Assembly: GCF_020731415.2 (NCBI RefSeq)
Contig: NZ_CP088273.1
Span: 129,001 to 193,000, forward strand
Reading direction: 5' to 3'
Source: Phyllobacterium sp. T1293
Lineage (GTDB): Bacteria > Pseudomonadota > Alphaproteobacteria > Rhizobiales > Rhizobiaceae
Length of the DNA: 64,000 nucleotides
The position numbers and the translations under genes are program-made. Below are positions 33,167-42,386 of the stretch, one piece after another (the first letter of the stretch is position 1; each line of letters starts with the position of its first letter). The notes beneath the pieces are model-generated. The model was not told where the DNA came from, did not search any database, and worked only from the letters and a program-made list of their open reading frames with translations.

Positions 33167-33936
33167 AATTCGAACTCACACGCCGCCGTTTCCTGATTGG
33201 CTCAAGTGTCGCCGCCACCGGCCTTTTGACCGGGTGCGATGCTTTGATCACCAACACCAGCGTCAATGATATTCTGCAAAAGGCGGAGGCCCTGACCATG
33301 GGTTCGCAGCGGCTTTTGCAGGCGCACGAGCCCTTGGCCCGCGAATTCACCGAGGCGGATCTTTCGCCCACGTTCAAAGCTAACGGTACACAAATGCCTG
33401 ACAGCGAGGATTATGCCCGGCTCATGGAAGGCAATTTTGCCGACTGGCGGCTGGTGGTCAACGGCATGGTACGCACGCCGCTTAGCCTGTCGCTGGCTGA
33501 TCTCAAGGCACTTCCGTCCCGCACGCAGATCACACGGCACGATTGCGTTGAAGGCTGGAGTGCCATCGGCAAGTGGACCGGCGTTCCACTGGGTCTGGTG
33601 TTGCAAAAGGCCGGAATTGCGCCCGGTGCGCGCTATGCAGTGTTCTACTGTGCCGATGAGTATGAGAAGACACTGGATGGCAGCGGCCAATATTACGAGA
33701 GCATCGATCTCGTTGATGCTTTCCATCCGCAAACCATTCTGTCCTACAGCATGAACGGCAAGGATCTGGAGGTCGCGCATGGCGCTCCCTTGCGCCTGCG
33801 CGTTGAACGGCAGCTTGGCTATAAGCACGCCAAATATGTCATGCGCATTGAGCTGGTCGACAGCTTCAAAGGCGTGTGGGGCGGCAAGGGCGGTTTCTGG
33901 GAAGATCGCGGCTATGAGTGGTATGCAGGTATCTGA
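33163..33936 (+). CDS. yedY1: Molybdenum oxidoreductase of the sulfite-oxidase fold (YedY1/MsrP-like)
   Basis: The 257-residue protein has a twin-arginine signal (LTRRRFLIGS) and, unusually, a lipobox LLTGC ending at C25, suggesting a Tat-exported lipoprotein. The catalytic core includes ITRHDCVEGWSAIGKWTGVPL, where C128 would bind molybdenum, and APLRLRVERQLGYKHAKYV near the end. Family members reduce methionine sulfoxide in periplasmic proteins. Its start overlaps the cytochrome gene. The likely substrate is the MXKDX peptide encoded upstream. Confidence 0.87.
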   Translation: MKFELTRRRFLIGSSVAATGLLTGCDALITNTSVNDILQKAEALTMGSQRLLQAHEPLAREFTEADLSPTFKANGTQMPDSEDYARLMEGNFADWRLVVNGMVRTPLSLSLADLKALPSRTQITRHDCVEGWSAIGKWTGVPLGLVLQKAGIAPGARYAVFYCADEYEKTLDGSGQYYESIDLVDAFHPQTILSYSMNGKDLEVAHGAPLRLRVERQLGYKHAKYVMRIELVDSFKGVWGGKGGFWEDRGYEWYAGI

Positions 33937-33937
33937 T

Positions 33938-34324
33938 TCAGGCGGCGGCTATAACCTCGATCTCGACCAGCCATGCCTCCAGTAGCGTCTGCGCGACGAT
34001 AGTCGTTGTCGGGATTATGCGGCCATTAAGCGCCGCAACCCGGGCATTCTGGTTGGCCTCGGCAAAGGCCGGGTCACGCAGGTAGCTTGTCGTCCTGACA
34101 ACATTGTCGACTGTCATCCCGGCGCTTGCAAGAATTGCCCGGATATTGTTCCAGACGAGATCAAGCTGCTCAGCCAATGTCGTGCCGGGCATACCATCAG
34201 GATCAAGCCCCATGGTGCCGCTGATATAAAGAAAACGCTCCGGCTGATGCAACTCCAGCGCGTGGAGATAGTCTGGCGTTGCTGCGTAGACGCCGTTGTC
34301 GGGATTGCGCGGGATCAGTTTCAT
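33938..34324 (-). CDS. RidA-family protein
   Basis: The 128-residue protein has the YjgF/RidA fold: RFLYISGTMGLDPDGMPG, LAEQLDLVWNNIRAILASAGMTVDNVVRTTSYLRD, and the ending LVEIEVIAA. The catalytic Arg of true RidA enamine deaminases would be near RTTSYLRD, though the exact position is shifted. It is convergent with yedY1 (1 base apart) and lies downstream of the AraC gene on the same strand, with 130 bases between. Substrate is unknown. Confidence 0.85.
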   Translation of the reverse strand: MKLIPRNPDNGVYAATPDYLHALELHQPERFLYISGTMGLDPDGMPGTTLAEQLDLVWNNIRAILASAGMTVDNVVRTTSYLRDPAFAEANQNARVAALNGRIIPTTTIVAQTLLEAWLVEIEVIAAA

Positions 34325-34454
34325 GATGGATGTTCCTTCCTGAAATTGTTCGGATAGAAGTGCCCCATTGTGGGGTATTTGTAGGCATACTCATTCAAAC
34401 TTGCAGACAATCCGGCAATGTATGGCTGATAAGTTCAAATGTATGGGCTGAAGA

Positions 34455-35537
34455 TCAATAGCTATCGCTGGTGATGCGCATAACGCTGAGAGGCAATTCG
34501 ATGTCTTGCCTGCGGGAAGGACCAGACCTGAACTCCATGGGGGTCATATCGGTCCAGCGGCGAAAAGCATGGCGAAAGTTCGAGGCGTCGCTGTAGTCAA
34601 GACGGCTGGCAATTTCATCCATCGTCAGTTCGGTTTCGCGCAGATATTTTTTGGCAAGCCCAAGCCGGGTCTCGTCGAGCAGCGATTGATAGGATGTGCC
34701 TTCACCGGTCAATTTGCGCCTGAGGGTGCGGGCGCTGATGCCCAATTGCTCGCAGGCGATATCAATGGGCGGGAAGCGTCCGGCGCTTTGCACGAAGAGT
34801 TGCCGCAAGCGCCCGGCCACACCGGCCGATGACGCCATGCGGTCGACCATTTCGTCGCAAAGCTGGCGGACCATGGAGAAGGTCATTTCATGGGCGCGGC
34901 GCGGGGTGCGCTCGAGCCATGCCACATCGACAAGCAGTTCATTATCAGGGTGGTCGTAGTGGATCGGACAGTTGAATACTTTTTCGTAGACAGAGGCATC
35001 AGCCGGTTTGGGAAAACTCAAGTGGATCGCCGCCGGACTGAAATCCGGATCGGCGATATCCTTGGCAAAGGATATGATTGTCCCGAGCACATGCTCGACT
35101 TTGAAAATATAGAGTTTGGGATCGGTTATTCTGTTCAAGTCGGGTTCGGTGGACCATATGCCGTGTTTGCTGGTCTCACGAAAAGTCTGCTTTCCCATGG
35201 GAACAGTTAGCGCATGGTATTTTTCGGCGAAATGACAGGCGCTGCGGCATGTGGCGCTGCTCAGAAGTGCAAAGCCATAAATGCCGTACATGGTGATCTG
35301 CATGGTCAGACCCAGCCGTAATCCCACATGCGGATCGTCGGACAGGGTGAACGCATTGCGGATCGCCGTGAGCATCTGGTTGATGGAGATCAGCGTGTCG
35401 GGTGATGAAAGCTCCCGTTCACTGAGGCCGGTTCCATTCAGGGCAAGCACTGCGGGAATGCCGTCGCCGGTCAACAGGTCAACCAGCGCCAGTAACTCCG
35501 ACGCGGAATGAATCCTATCGCTGGCGCTATGGATCAA
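34455..35537 (-). CDS. AraC-family regulator with arabinose-binding-like N-terminal domain
   Basis: The 360-residue protein has an N-terminal domain of the OruR/ArgR-like AraC group (LDLLTGDGIPAVLALNGTGL, LRLGLTMQITMYGIYGFALL) and a C-terminal double helix-turn-helix (SYQSLLDETRLGLAKKYL, TMDEIASRLDYSDASNFRHAF, TPMEFR). It is divergent from the aldehyde dehydrogenase at 35761, 223 bases away, and probably controls it. The effector is not predictable. Confidence 0.87.
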   Translation of the reverse strand: MIHSASDRIHSASELLALVDLLTGDGIPAVLALNGTGLSERELSSPDTLISINQMLTAIRNAFTLSDDPHVGLRLGLTMQITMYGIYGFALLSSATCRSACHFAEKYHALTVPMGKQTFRETSKHGIWSTEPDLNRITDPKLYIFKVEHVLGTIISFAKDIADPDFSPAAIHLSFPKPADASVYEKVFNCPIHYDHPDNELLVDVAWLERTPRRAHEMTFSMVRQLCDEMVDRMASSAGVAGRLRQLFVQSAGRFPPIDIACEQLGISARTLRRKLTGEGTSYQSLLDETRLGLAKKYLRETELTMDEIASRLDYSDASNFRHAFRRWTDMTPMEFRSGPSRRQDIELPLSVMRITSDSY

Positions 35538-35760
35538 AACGCAATTCTCCCGATTTTTGTTACCCCGTTTTTTGACGAAATTAGCACGGTCATAGCGGCA
35601 CGGAAATCCATTGTTTCTCCAACTGGCCGTTATTCACCGGCCATTGACCGCCCCGAACCTTGAAGGGCGTGGCGGTCTGCGGCAATGATCCATGAAAGCG
35701 CTGACGGGCAGCACAAGATCCGTGATAGAACGTATAGAAGAGAAGACCGGAGGAAAGCAC

Positions 35761-37182
35761 ATGGATATGAATGCCACACCTGCTGATGCATTGGTGCCGG
35801 TTCTCAACCGGTTGCGCGCCTCCTGGCTGGCCCACCGGCCCGATTATGCCCAGCGCCATGATGATCTGAAACGCCTGCGCGCCGCTTTGAAAGATCGGCT
35901 TGAGCCAATGGTCAAGGCAATCAGTGCTGATTTTGGTCATCGCTCCCGCCATGAAAGCATGCTTGGCGAAGGCATGACCGTCTTTGGTGAGATCGACCAT
36001 ATGCTTTCGCACCTGAAATCCTGGATGAAACCGCAACGCCGTTCGTCGGGTTGGCGCATGTGGCCAGCCAAAGCGGAAGTACGTTATGTGCCGCTCGGCG
36101 TCGTCGGGGTCATTGCCCCGTGGAACTATCCGGTCAATCTGGCGCTGACGCCGCTGGCGACAGCGATTGCCGCTGGAAACCATGTCTTTCTTAAACCTTC
36201 CGAACATACGCCGCGCACCAGCGAATTCCTGCGCGAACTGCTCGCCGATGTTTTTCCGGAGGATCGTGTTGCCGTGGCGCTTGGCGGCGCTGACGTTGGC
36301 AGTGCGTTTGCCGGTCTGCCGTTCGATCACCTGCTGTTCACCGGCTCCACCGCTGTTGGCCGCAAGGTCATGGCTTCGGCGGCACCAAACCTGACGCCGG
36401 TGACGCTGGAGCTTGGGGGTAAGTCGCCCGTATTCATCGGTGAAGAAGCGCCTTTCGCCAAGGCTGTCACCCGCATTGTCACCGGCAAACTCTACAATGC
36501 GGGCCAGACCTGTATTGCGCCTGACTATGCGCTGGTGCCTCTGGCGCGGCGCGATGAATTTGTTGAAGCGGTGCGCAGCGAGGTCAAATCCCGCTATGCC
36601 CAGCTAGATGCCAATCCTGATTATACCCACATCGTCAATGAAGGGCAGTATCGCCGCCTGCGCGGTCTGCTGGAGGATGCGCGCGGGCGTGGTCTTGATG
36701 TTTTAACGCTGGTTGAACCGAAGGATGCCGCGAAGGCAGAATCCGAGCGGCTTTTGCCGCCGACGCTGGTGCTGGACCCTGATGATGACAGCAAGATCAT
36801 GCGGGAAGAAATCTTTGGCCCGATCCTGCCGATCAAGACCTATGGCACCGCCGATGAAGCCATTGCCTATATCAATGCACACGACCGGCCACTGGCCTTC
36901 TATTGTTTCAGCAATGACAAGGCGGAAACGGAAAAGATGCTGTCGAGCATTGTGGCTGGTGGTGTCTGCGTGAACGAGACCCTTTTCCACAATGTCTGCA
37001 ACGATCTGCCATTCGGCGGCGTTGGTGCGAGCGGTATGGGGCACTATCATGGTCGTGAGGGTTTTCTGACCTTCAGCAAGATCATGCCTGTTTTGTATCA
37101 GGCCAAGATGCCGCTGACTGACCGGGTGAAGCCGCCCTATAAGGGGCTGGCAAACACGGTGGTGAAGCTCTTTGCCCGTTAG
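35761..37182 (+). CDS. Coniferyl-aldehyde-dehydrogenase-like aldehyde dehydrogenase
   Basis: The 473-residue protein is an ALDH of the short coniferyl-aldehyde type. It has GVVGVIAPWNYPVNLALTPL, the nucleotide site FTGSTAVGRKVM, catalytic Glu in LELGGKSPVF, catalytic Cys in NAGQTCIAPDY, and the C-terminal membrane-near segment KPPYKGLANTVVKLF. Such enzymes oxidise aromatic or aliphatic aldehydes to acids. Start ATG 35761 follows GGAGGAAA. The 23 upstream in-frame codons lack homology. It converges with the PLP enzyme (4-base overlap of ends), divergent from the AraC gene. Confidence 0.88.
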   Translation: MDMNATPADALVPVLNRLRASWLAHRPDYAQRHDDLKRLRAALKDRLEPMVKAISADFGHRSRHESMLGEGMTVFGEIDHMLSHLKSWMKPQRRSSGWRMWPAKAEVRYVPLGVVGVIAPWNYPVNLALTPLATAIAAGNHVFLKPSEHTPRTSEFLRELLADVFPEDRVAVALGGADVGSAFAGLPFDHLLFTGSTAVGRKVMASAAPNLTPVTLELGGKSPVFIGEEAPFAKAVTRIVTGKLYNAGQTCIAPDYALVPLARRDEFVEAVRSEVKSRYAQLDANPDYTHIVNEGQYRRLRGLLEDARGRGLDVLTLVEPKDAAKAESERLLPPTLVLDPDDDSKIMREEIFGPILPIKTYGTADEAIAYINAHDRPLAFYCFSNDKAETEKMLSSIVAGGVCVNETLFHNVCNDLPFGGVGASGMGHYHGREGFLTFSKIMPVLYQAKMPLTDRVKPPYKGLANTVVKLFAR

Positions 37183-38348
37183 GAGAAGGGCAGTGTCTGC
37201 CAGCGATCGATGATTTTACCGTCGGAATAGACGGCAATCGAACTGAATTGCTGCAACACAAATTCGCTCTGTGTTGGCCGCAGGAAGGCAAAATCATCGG
37301 GCTTGATCGTGGCGCTTGCGGGCAGGCGCATGAATTGCTGATTTGTTGAATATCCCATTGTCTTGTCGGGTTTCATGCCGAAGGGATAGACTGCTTCCGC
37401 CATCCACTTGCCGCCATAGAGGAAGCAGCCACGCTTGGGGAATAAGCCAAGCTTTTGCATGATCCACGTCTTGTCATCGAGGCCCGGCAACAGAGGATCG
37501 ACAACCTTCAGAACCGGGGTGGCGATGAAAATGGCGGGTGCCAGTTTGGCAAGGCTCGGTACGTCGAAATCGGTTGGCAGGACGAAGGCGGAACCCATGG
37601 AAACATCGTTGGCTGCAATAGCGGAATCGTAGAGCAGGGCGGTTGAACTGCCTCCGAGATTGAGGATTGCGCGCTGGTCCGGGCCAAGGCACGCAGCAAA
37701 TTCCTGAAAGAGTGTTTTTGTCTTCGCCAGCGCTTTTTTCGGACCGCCAAAGATGGCGGGGATATGATTGATATGAGCCTCATAGGCCATGATGCCCTGA
37801 CAATGCAGCCGGGGATATTGTTTGAGCAATTGCAATGCGCGGGTCAAAGCTTCACCATTGTGATAACCGCCGCGATGCAGGCCCACATCGACTTCGAAGC
37901 AGAATCGCAGATCAATGCCGAGTTCATCGGCTAGCGCGCCATAGGCCGCCAGCCGGTCATCCGTGTCGATCAGCCATGCAATGCGCTGTGGTGCATTCTT
38001 TGCCTTGGCGAGAATCCCGCCCTTTTTGAGAGCAAGGCGCACGCCTGCAACCGGCATGGGTTTGCCGAGAATGGCCGTGGCATCGGGAAATTCATTCAAT
38101 ACTGCCGCCGTAACAGGCAAATGGAACGTCATGAAATGGCGATCTGGAAATGTCTTGCCGATATGCGCCAGCAAGGGCAGGCACGGTAGCGATTTGTCGA
38201 CAAGCCGCAGCGTCAGATTGGGCGCAAGGCCACGCTTGATCGTGACGATATTCTGGTTCAGACGGTCGAGATCAAGCACGAGGCAGGGCTGATGAATATC
38301 AGCCATATGGAGCGCCTTTGAGACCGCGGTGAAATAAGGAGCGCTCAC
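37179..38348 (-). CDS. Fold-type-III PLP enzyme, D-threonine aldolase/D-serine dehydratase-like
   Basis: The 389-residue protein has the alanine-racemase-type barrel with the PLP lysine in LRLVDKSLPCLPLL near residue 52, FEVDVGLHRGGYHNGEAL, YEAHINHIPAIFGGPKKA, and a C-terminal DSD1-like metal-binding domain (FLYGGKWMAEAVYPFG). These enzymes cleave or dehydrate beta-hydroxy D-amino acids. The start ATG overlaps the stop of the FAD oxidase by 4 bases, so the two are co-translated. Substrate is unknown. Confidence 0.8.
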   Translation of the reverse strand: MSAPYFTAVSKALHMADIHQPCLVLDLDRLNQNIVTIKRGLAPNLTLRLVDKSLPCLPLLAHIGKTFPDRHFMTFHLPVTAAVLNEFPDATAILGKPMPVAGVRLALKKGGILAKAKNAPQRIAWLIDTDDRLAAYGALADELGIDLRFCFEVDVGLHRGGYHNGEALTRALQLLKQYPRLHCQGIMAYEAHINHIPAIFGGPKKALAKTKTLFQEFAACLGPDQRAILNLGGSSTALLYDSAIAANDVSMGSAFVLPTDFDVPSLAKLAPAIFIATPVLKVVDPLLPGLDDKTWIMQKLGLFPKRGCFLYGGKWMAEAVYPFGMKPDKTMGYSTNQQFMRLPASATIKPDDFAFLRPTQSEFVLQQFSSIAVYSDGKIIDRWQTLPFS

Positions 38349-39637
38349 AGATCAATTCCCAGAAGATCAGCCAGATAGGGCGAGACAAAGCGGTTGTCGG
38401 GGTCCATGTCGCGGCGCACAGCCATGGCATCGGCCCAGCGCGGATAGAGCGCACTCAGATCCTTTGCCTTGAGATTATGCATCTTGCCCCAATGCGGACG
38501 GCCACCATGGGCCCGGAAAATGGCTTCTGCCGCCCTGAAATAGGGGTGCGGGTCCTCGCGGGCGTCGTGATGAATGGCAATTGAACAGCTGGCGCGTTTG
38601 TAGAACGGGCTGAGCCAGATGCTGTCAGGCGCGACAACACGCACCTCGATAGGGAAATAGACGTGCGGGAACTTTTCCTCCAGCAGCCGGATGATCTGGC
38701 GCAAGACGGTCGCGCCTTCTTCGAATGGCAGGTGATATTCCATCTCGTTGAATTTGACATTGCGCTCGGAGGCATAGACGTTGAGCCATTCACCCACATA
38801 ATCTTCCTTGGGCAGCCGAGCGATGGCCGTGCCAATCAGCTTGCGGCGCAACCACGGAAAGCGCTGAAGATAGGTCCGCAGTTTTCGCAACGTGCCAAGC
38901 GCATCATCATCTTCCGTTGGCGGGCGCGTGCCTGCTGGAGCCTCGGTGATGTCACTTGCGAGAAACAGCGCCTGTCCGGAGAATGGAATGTAATAAAACT
39001 CGGATGAGCGATGGGCGGACATGCGCTTTTCAAACTGGTCGAGTACGCCATCAACAGGCTCGGTCCAGCGGCGGCGGCGCAAGCGATAATTCGCCATGTT
39101 CTGGATCGTCACTTCCGTGACCGCACCGAATGCGCCGAGCGAGGCACCCATGGCGTCCATCACATCGGAATGTGCAGCGCGATCAAATTCGCGGACGTTG
39201 CCGCGCCCATCAACGATCTGCATTGCGGTAAGCTGGGTATGATAGGCGCCAAGGGTGACGCCGGAGCCATGAGTTGCGGTTCCAAGCCCGCCGCCAAACG
39301 CCTGCTTGTCGATATCGCCCATATTGGGCAGTGCCTGTCCAACGCTGTGCAGCAGTTTTGTCAGCGCGCCGATCTTGGTCCCCGCACCAATGCGTGCCTG
39401 TAGCTTGTCGTTGTCATGCGAAATGAGGCCGCTGAAATAGTCGAGCGAGAGAATGGTGCCCTGGCTCTTGACCAAAGGCGTAAAGGAATGACCTGTACCG
39501 GCGATACGGATGGGGCCCGGCGCGGTTTTGATCGTGGTGCTCAACTGCTCGAGATGTTTGGGATGCGACATCAATTGCGGTTGCGCGGTGACGGAACCCG
39601 ACCAGTTTTGCCAGTCATTACCAATAGCTATGTTCAT
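38345..39637 (-). CDS. FAD-linked oxidase of the sugar-1,4-lactone oxidase family
   Basis: The 430-residue protein has a PP-loop FAD domain (PIRIAGTGHSFTPLVKSQGT; NMGDIDKQAFGGGLGTATHGSG; LGAFGAVTEVTI) and a C-terminal D-arabinono-1,4-lactone-oxidase domain with the ending GGRPHWGKMHNL...DPDNRFVSPYL. HWGK is the family's catalytic-type motif. Known relatives oxidise aldonolactones or alditols with oxygen. It lies between an MFS transporter (19 bases upstream) and the PLP enzyme, so the substrate is likely the imported compound or its product. Confidence 0.85.
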   Translation of the reverse strand: MNIAIGNDWQNWSGSVTAQPQLMSHPKHLEQLSTTIKTAPGPIRIAGTGHSFTPLVKSQGTILSLDYFSGLISHDNDKLQARIGAGTKIGALTKLLHSVGQALPNMGDIDKQAFGGGLGTATHGSGVTLGAYHTQLTAMQIVDGRGNVREFDRAAHSDVMDAMGASLGAFGAVTEVTIQNMANYRLRRRRWTEPVDGVLDQFEKRMSAHRSSEFYYIPFSGQALFLASDITEAPAGTRPPTEDDDALGTLRKLRTYLQRFPWLRRKLIGTAIARLPKEDYVGEWLNVYASERNVKFNEMEYHLPFEEGATVLRQIIRLLEEKFPHVYFPIEVRVVAPDSIWLSPFYKRASCSIAIHHDAREDPHPYFRAAEAIFRAHGGRPHWGKMHNLKAKDLSALYPRWADAMAVRRDMDPDNRFVSPYLADLLGIDL

Positions 39638-39656
39638 GGAAGATGAGCCTCTTCAA

Positions 39657-40883
39657 TCAAACAGTGATGGCGCGGCGGCGCGAAAACATGAGGAACATGC
39701 CGAACAGGCCGAGACTGCAAAGCAGCGCGCCTATGCCGAACCATGGAACGATACCCACATTGTCATTGGTGATGAAAACGGATGCAGCGAGCGGCCCGAG
39801 TGCAGCGCCGAGAATCTGGGCCGCTGGAATGAGCAGCGCCGTGCTGCGTGATGAGTCCGCCGCGACGGCGAGGCCAATCTGATAGGGCGTGATGAACATC
39901 CAAAGGAACGCGATCACCAACGCTGCTGCCCAGAACATCGATATGGATGGATGGTCGGCAAGAATGGCCGATGCGGCAATGGCGGCGAGAACGCACAGGA
40001 TAATCGACAGGCGGTAGTCAAGGTGGCGGTCGATCCATGTGGCGCAGACCGCGCCGAGCACCTGAAATGCAAGGCTTGCAGACACCAGTAGTCCGACCGT
40101 CTGTGCATCGATGGCGTAAAGTGCGCCCAAGGGTTCGAGGAACGCCCAGAGTGAGCCGATGAACAGGAAGAAGGTGAAGATCACCAGCAGCGCCAGTATG
40201 GCACGGACCGAGAAAACGCCATCCATATTGCTTGGCTGTTTTGGCAATTCGCCATATTCGCCAGGTACGAGTGCTGATATTGCGAGGGAGGCAAGACAGA
40301 CAATCGCGAGCACATGAAATCCGCCGCTGGAACCCATAGCTGGTACGACCCATAGGGCCAGAATGGCGGCGAGAATGCATTGAGCGAGTGTCTGCAGGGA
40401 GATGAAGAAGCCGCCGAGACGCTCCGCATGGCGCGAGCGTGCAATCAGCTCGATGGAAATGGCAACGGTTCCACCTTCAACAAGACCGGCGAGGGAGCGG
40501 ACGAGCAGCAATTCATTGGGCGTTGTGGCATAGGAGACGGCGAAATCGAGCACGGCCAGTGCTGCGAGCAGCACGGCGGATTTTACCCGAAGATGCCGGG
40601 TTGAAATCAGCATGCCCGCAATGACGGAGCCCAGCGCTATGGTAATAAATTCGGCTGTAGCAATGAGAGCCAGCTCGTCAAAATTGACGCGTTTTTCGGA
40701 ATAGAGCGCGCCGAGGAGAATGGGTTGCAGTCCCAAAATCTGCAATCCGGCGGAGCCGATCCATAACGCGGCCCATTGCTGTATGCGCGTGGGATTTCCG
40801 ACAAGCCAGTCGGAAGAATGGGGTGACGAAAACTGGACAGGTGCCATGCTATGGCTTCCCTTCACACTGAGATCTATGATCAT
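39657..40883 (-). CDS. MFS transporter
   Basis: The 408-residue protein has about twelve membrane helices and MFS features (LLVRSLAGLVEGGTVAISIELIARSRHAERLGG as the loop and fifth-helix region). No substrate signature is recognisable. It starts 54 bases after the FadL-like gene and ends 19 bases before the lactone-oxidase-like gene, and probably imports the compound handled by these enzymes. Start GTG/ATG choice is not certain, as an in-frame Met lies 11 residues in. Confidence 0.8.
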   Translation of the reverse strand: MIIDLSVKGSHSMAPVQFSSPHSSDWLVGNPTRIQQWAALWIGSAGLQILGLQPILLGALYSEKRVNFDELALIATAEFITIALGSVIAGMLISTRHLRVKSAVLLAALAVLDFAVSYATTPNELLLVRSLAGLVEGGTVAISIELIARSRHAERLGGFFISLQTLAQCILAAILALWVVPAMGSSGGFHVLAIVCLASLAISALVPGEYGELPKQPSNMDGVFSVRAILALLVIFTFFLFIGSLWAFLEPLGALYAIDAQTVGLLVSASLAFQVLGAVCATWIDRHLDYRLSIILCVLAAIAASAILADHPSISMFWAAALVIAFLWMFITPYQIGLAVAADSSRSTALLIPAAQILGAALGPLAASVFITNDNVGIVPWFGIGALLCSLGLFGMFLMFSRRRAITV

Positions 40884-40937
40884 GACAGCTGGTTTCAGGT
40901 TTGCCAGCCCGGCTTGGCGTAAGGCTATACAGATAGC

Positions 40938-42053
40938 CTACCACTTGATCGCGTAGCCAAGATTTCCCGATACGGCCCAGCCGGCATCAAGCGCCGAATT
41001 GTTGAAGCCATATTTGGTTTCCTCGACCGATGCCATGTAGGTCACGCCAAGGCCGCCGCGCAGTTCGCCGCCTCGCTTGTCTTTCCACGAGCCGCCGACC
41101 GCAAGTGTCCACGTCTCGCCTGTTACGTCCCAGCCGGTGGCAACAGCCTGATCCCAGCTCAGGCTGACACTGCCCGCAAGATCCTTGGTAAATTCATGTG
41201 CAATACCGCCCGTAATCGTCCATCCGTCGCGCCAGTTATATTGGTCGATGGTCTCGGAAATATCGGAGCGCACAATGAGTGTCTTGGTCACACTCCAGTC
41301 CATCCATTGGACCGATGCGAAGGCCAACCATCCGGGCGCTATACCGCTTTGCAGATCAAGCTCGACATTCTGAGGCAAGTTGCCATAACCCTTGGCGGCA
41401 AAATCCACCTTTGGCAGGGGAACACCTACCAATTCACCGGGGACGGATAATGTACCATCGGCACCATAGGATGTTGCCGAGCGGTATTTCAGCTGGGCGC
41501 GGAAGGCAATGTCAGGAATGTCATAGGCAACGCCAAGGCGATAGCCGGTGTCCTGTCCTGTGAGATTGAGATTGATGCCACCGAAATCCTCGCGCTCGTA
41601 GTCGAGCTGTTCAACGAACATGCCGCCGAGAAGATAGAAATTGCCTTTGCCTACGGAGAATTTGACGGCGCAGGTCGCGCCAAATTCATCGATGTGAAAT
41701 TTTTCCACGAGTTTGCCGTCATAGGTCGGCGCATCATATTTCTTGCTGCCGCCATAGGGCTGCGTGTAGGTACCGGCACAGCTGACGCTGTCGGTTAGTT
41801 TGAACTTGGTGGCAAAGGACGGGATGACATAGGTGTCATAAGGATCGGTACCGACCAGATCGGGATTTCCGTTCTTGGAATATTTCTGGCTCGGGCGCAC
41901 AAACGTTACGCTGGACCGCATGTTGAAATTGCCGTCCTCATAAAGGATCTCGGTATCGGCAGTTCCGCGAGAAAAACCGCCCGCATGGGCAGATGTTGCG
42001 GCCCCAGCGACCACTATGGCCAAAAGCAATGTCTTGAGATTCATCTGATGCAT
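40938..42053 (-). CDS. FadL/OmpP1-family outer-membrane channel
   Basis: The 371-residue protein has a signal peptide (MNLKTLLLAIVVAGAATSAHA) and the FadL barrel pattern: GGFSRGTADTEILYEDGNFN, alternating beta strands, and a terminal aromatic residue (LGYAIKW) as required for outer-membrane assembly. FadL channels admit hydrophobic compounds such as fatty acids or aromatics. It heads a minus-strand series with an MFS transporter, a FAD oxidase and a PLP enzyme, making an uptake-plus-breakdown unit. Two possible ATGs are 9 bases apart (42053, 42044). Confidence 0.85.
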   Translation of the reverse strand: MHQMNLKTLLLAIVVAGAATSAHAGGFSRGTADTEILYEDGNFNMRSSVTFVRPSQKYSKNGNPDLVGTDPYDTYVIPSFATKFKLTDSVSCAGTYTQPYGGSKKYDAPTYDGKLVEKFHIDEFGATCAVKFSVGKGNFYLLGGMFVEQLDYEREDFGGINLNLTGQDTGYRLGVAYDIPDIAFRAQLKYRSATSYGADGTLSVPGELVGVPLPKVDFAAKGYGNLPQNVELDLQSGIAPGWLAFASVQWMDWSVTKTLIVRSDISETIDQYNWRDGWTITGGIAHEFTKDLAGSVSLSWDQAVATGWDVTGETWTLAVGGSWKDKRGGELRGGLGVTYMASVEETKYGFNNSALDAGWAVSGNLGYAIKW

Positions 42054-42386
42054 ACGCTCCCCTCATAAATGCATGTATGATTGCGGGGACGCTGCTGGAT
42101 GCCATCGTGTTTTACCCATCGACATGGATGAAACAGTCAGGCTCGGGCCGCGGGATCATCAACCTCTGGTGCAGGACACGCCCTCACGGTCTGCCAAACG
42201 GGTTGTTGTGATCACGCTTCAGCGCCATCAACAATCATGGTCAGCCTAGAGTGCCGGAATGTGCTCCGGCTTCAAAGGTTCACGGCGGTCAGGGGGAGGT
42301 TAATTCCGGCCAAAACTGTTGAGGACTGCAAAAAATTGGTCTGAAAAGTGTGTAAGCGGGAAGGATCAGCCCTCCCGCTCGGCTAT
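42054..42386. other. 333-base gap with two hairpins, no gene seen
   Basis: This is the leader of the FadL-like gene and the end of the DHA2 transporter gene. GCCGGA-ATGTGC-TCCGGC is near 42252-42269. AGCGGGAAGG...CCCTCCCGCT (42356-42380, one mismatch) is placed just past the transporter stop and may end its transcript. No reading frame with family likeness is present. Confidence 0.6.
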
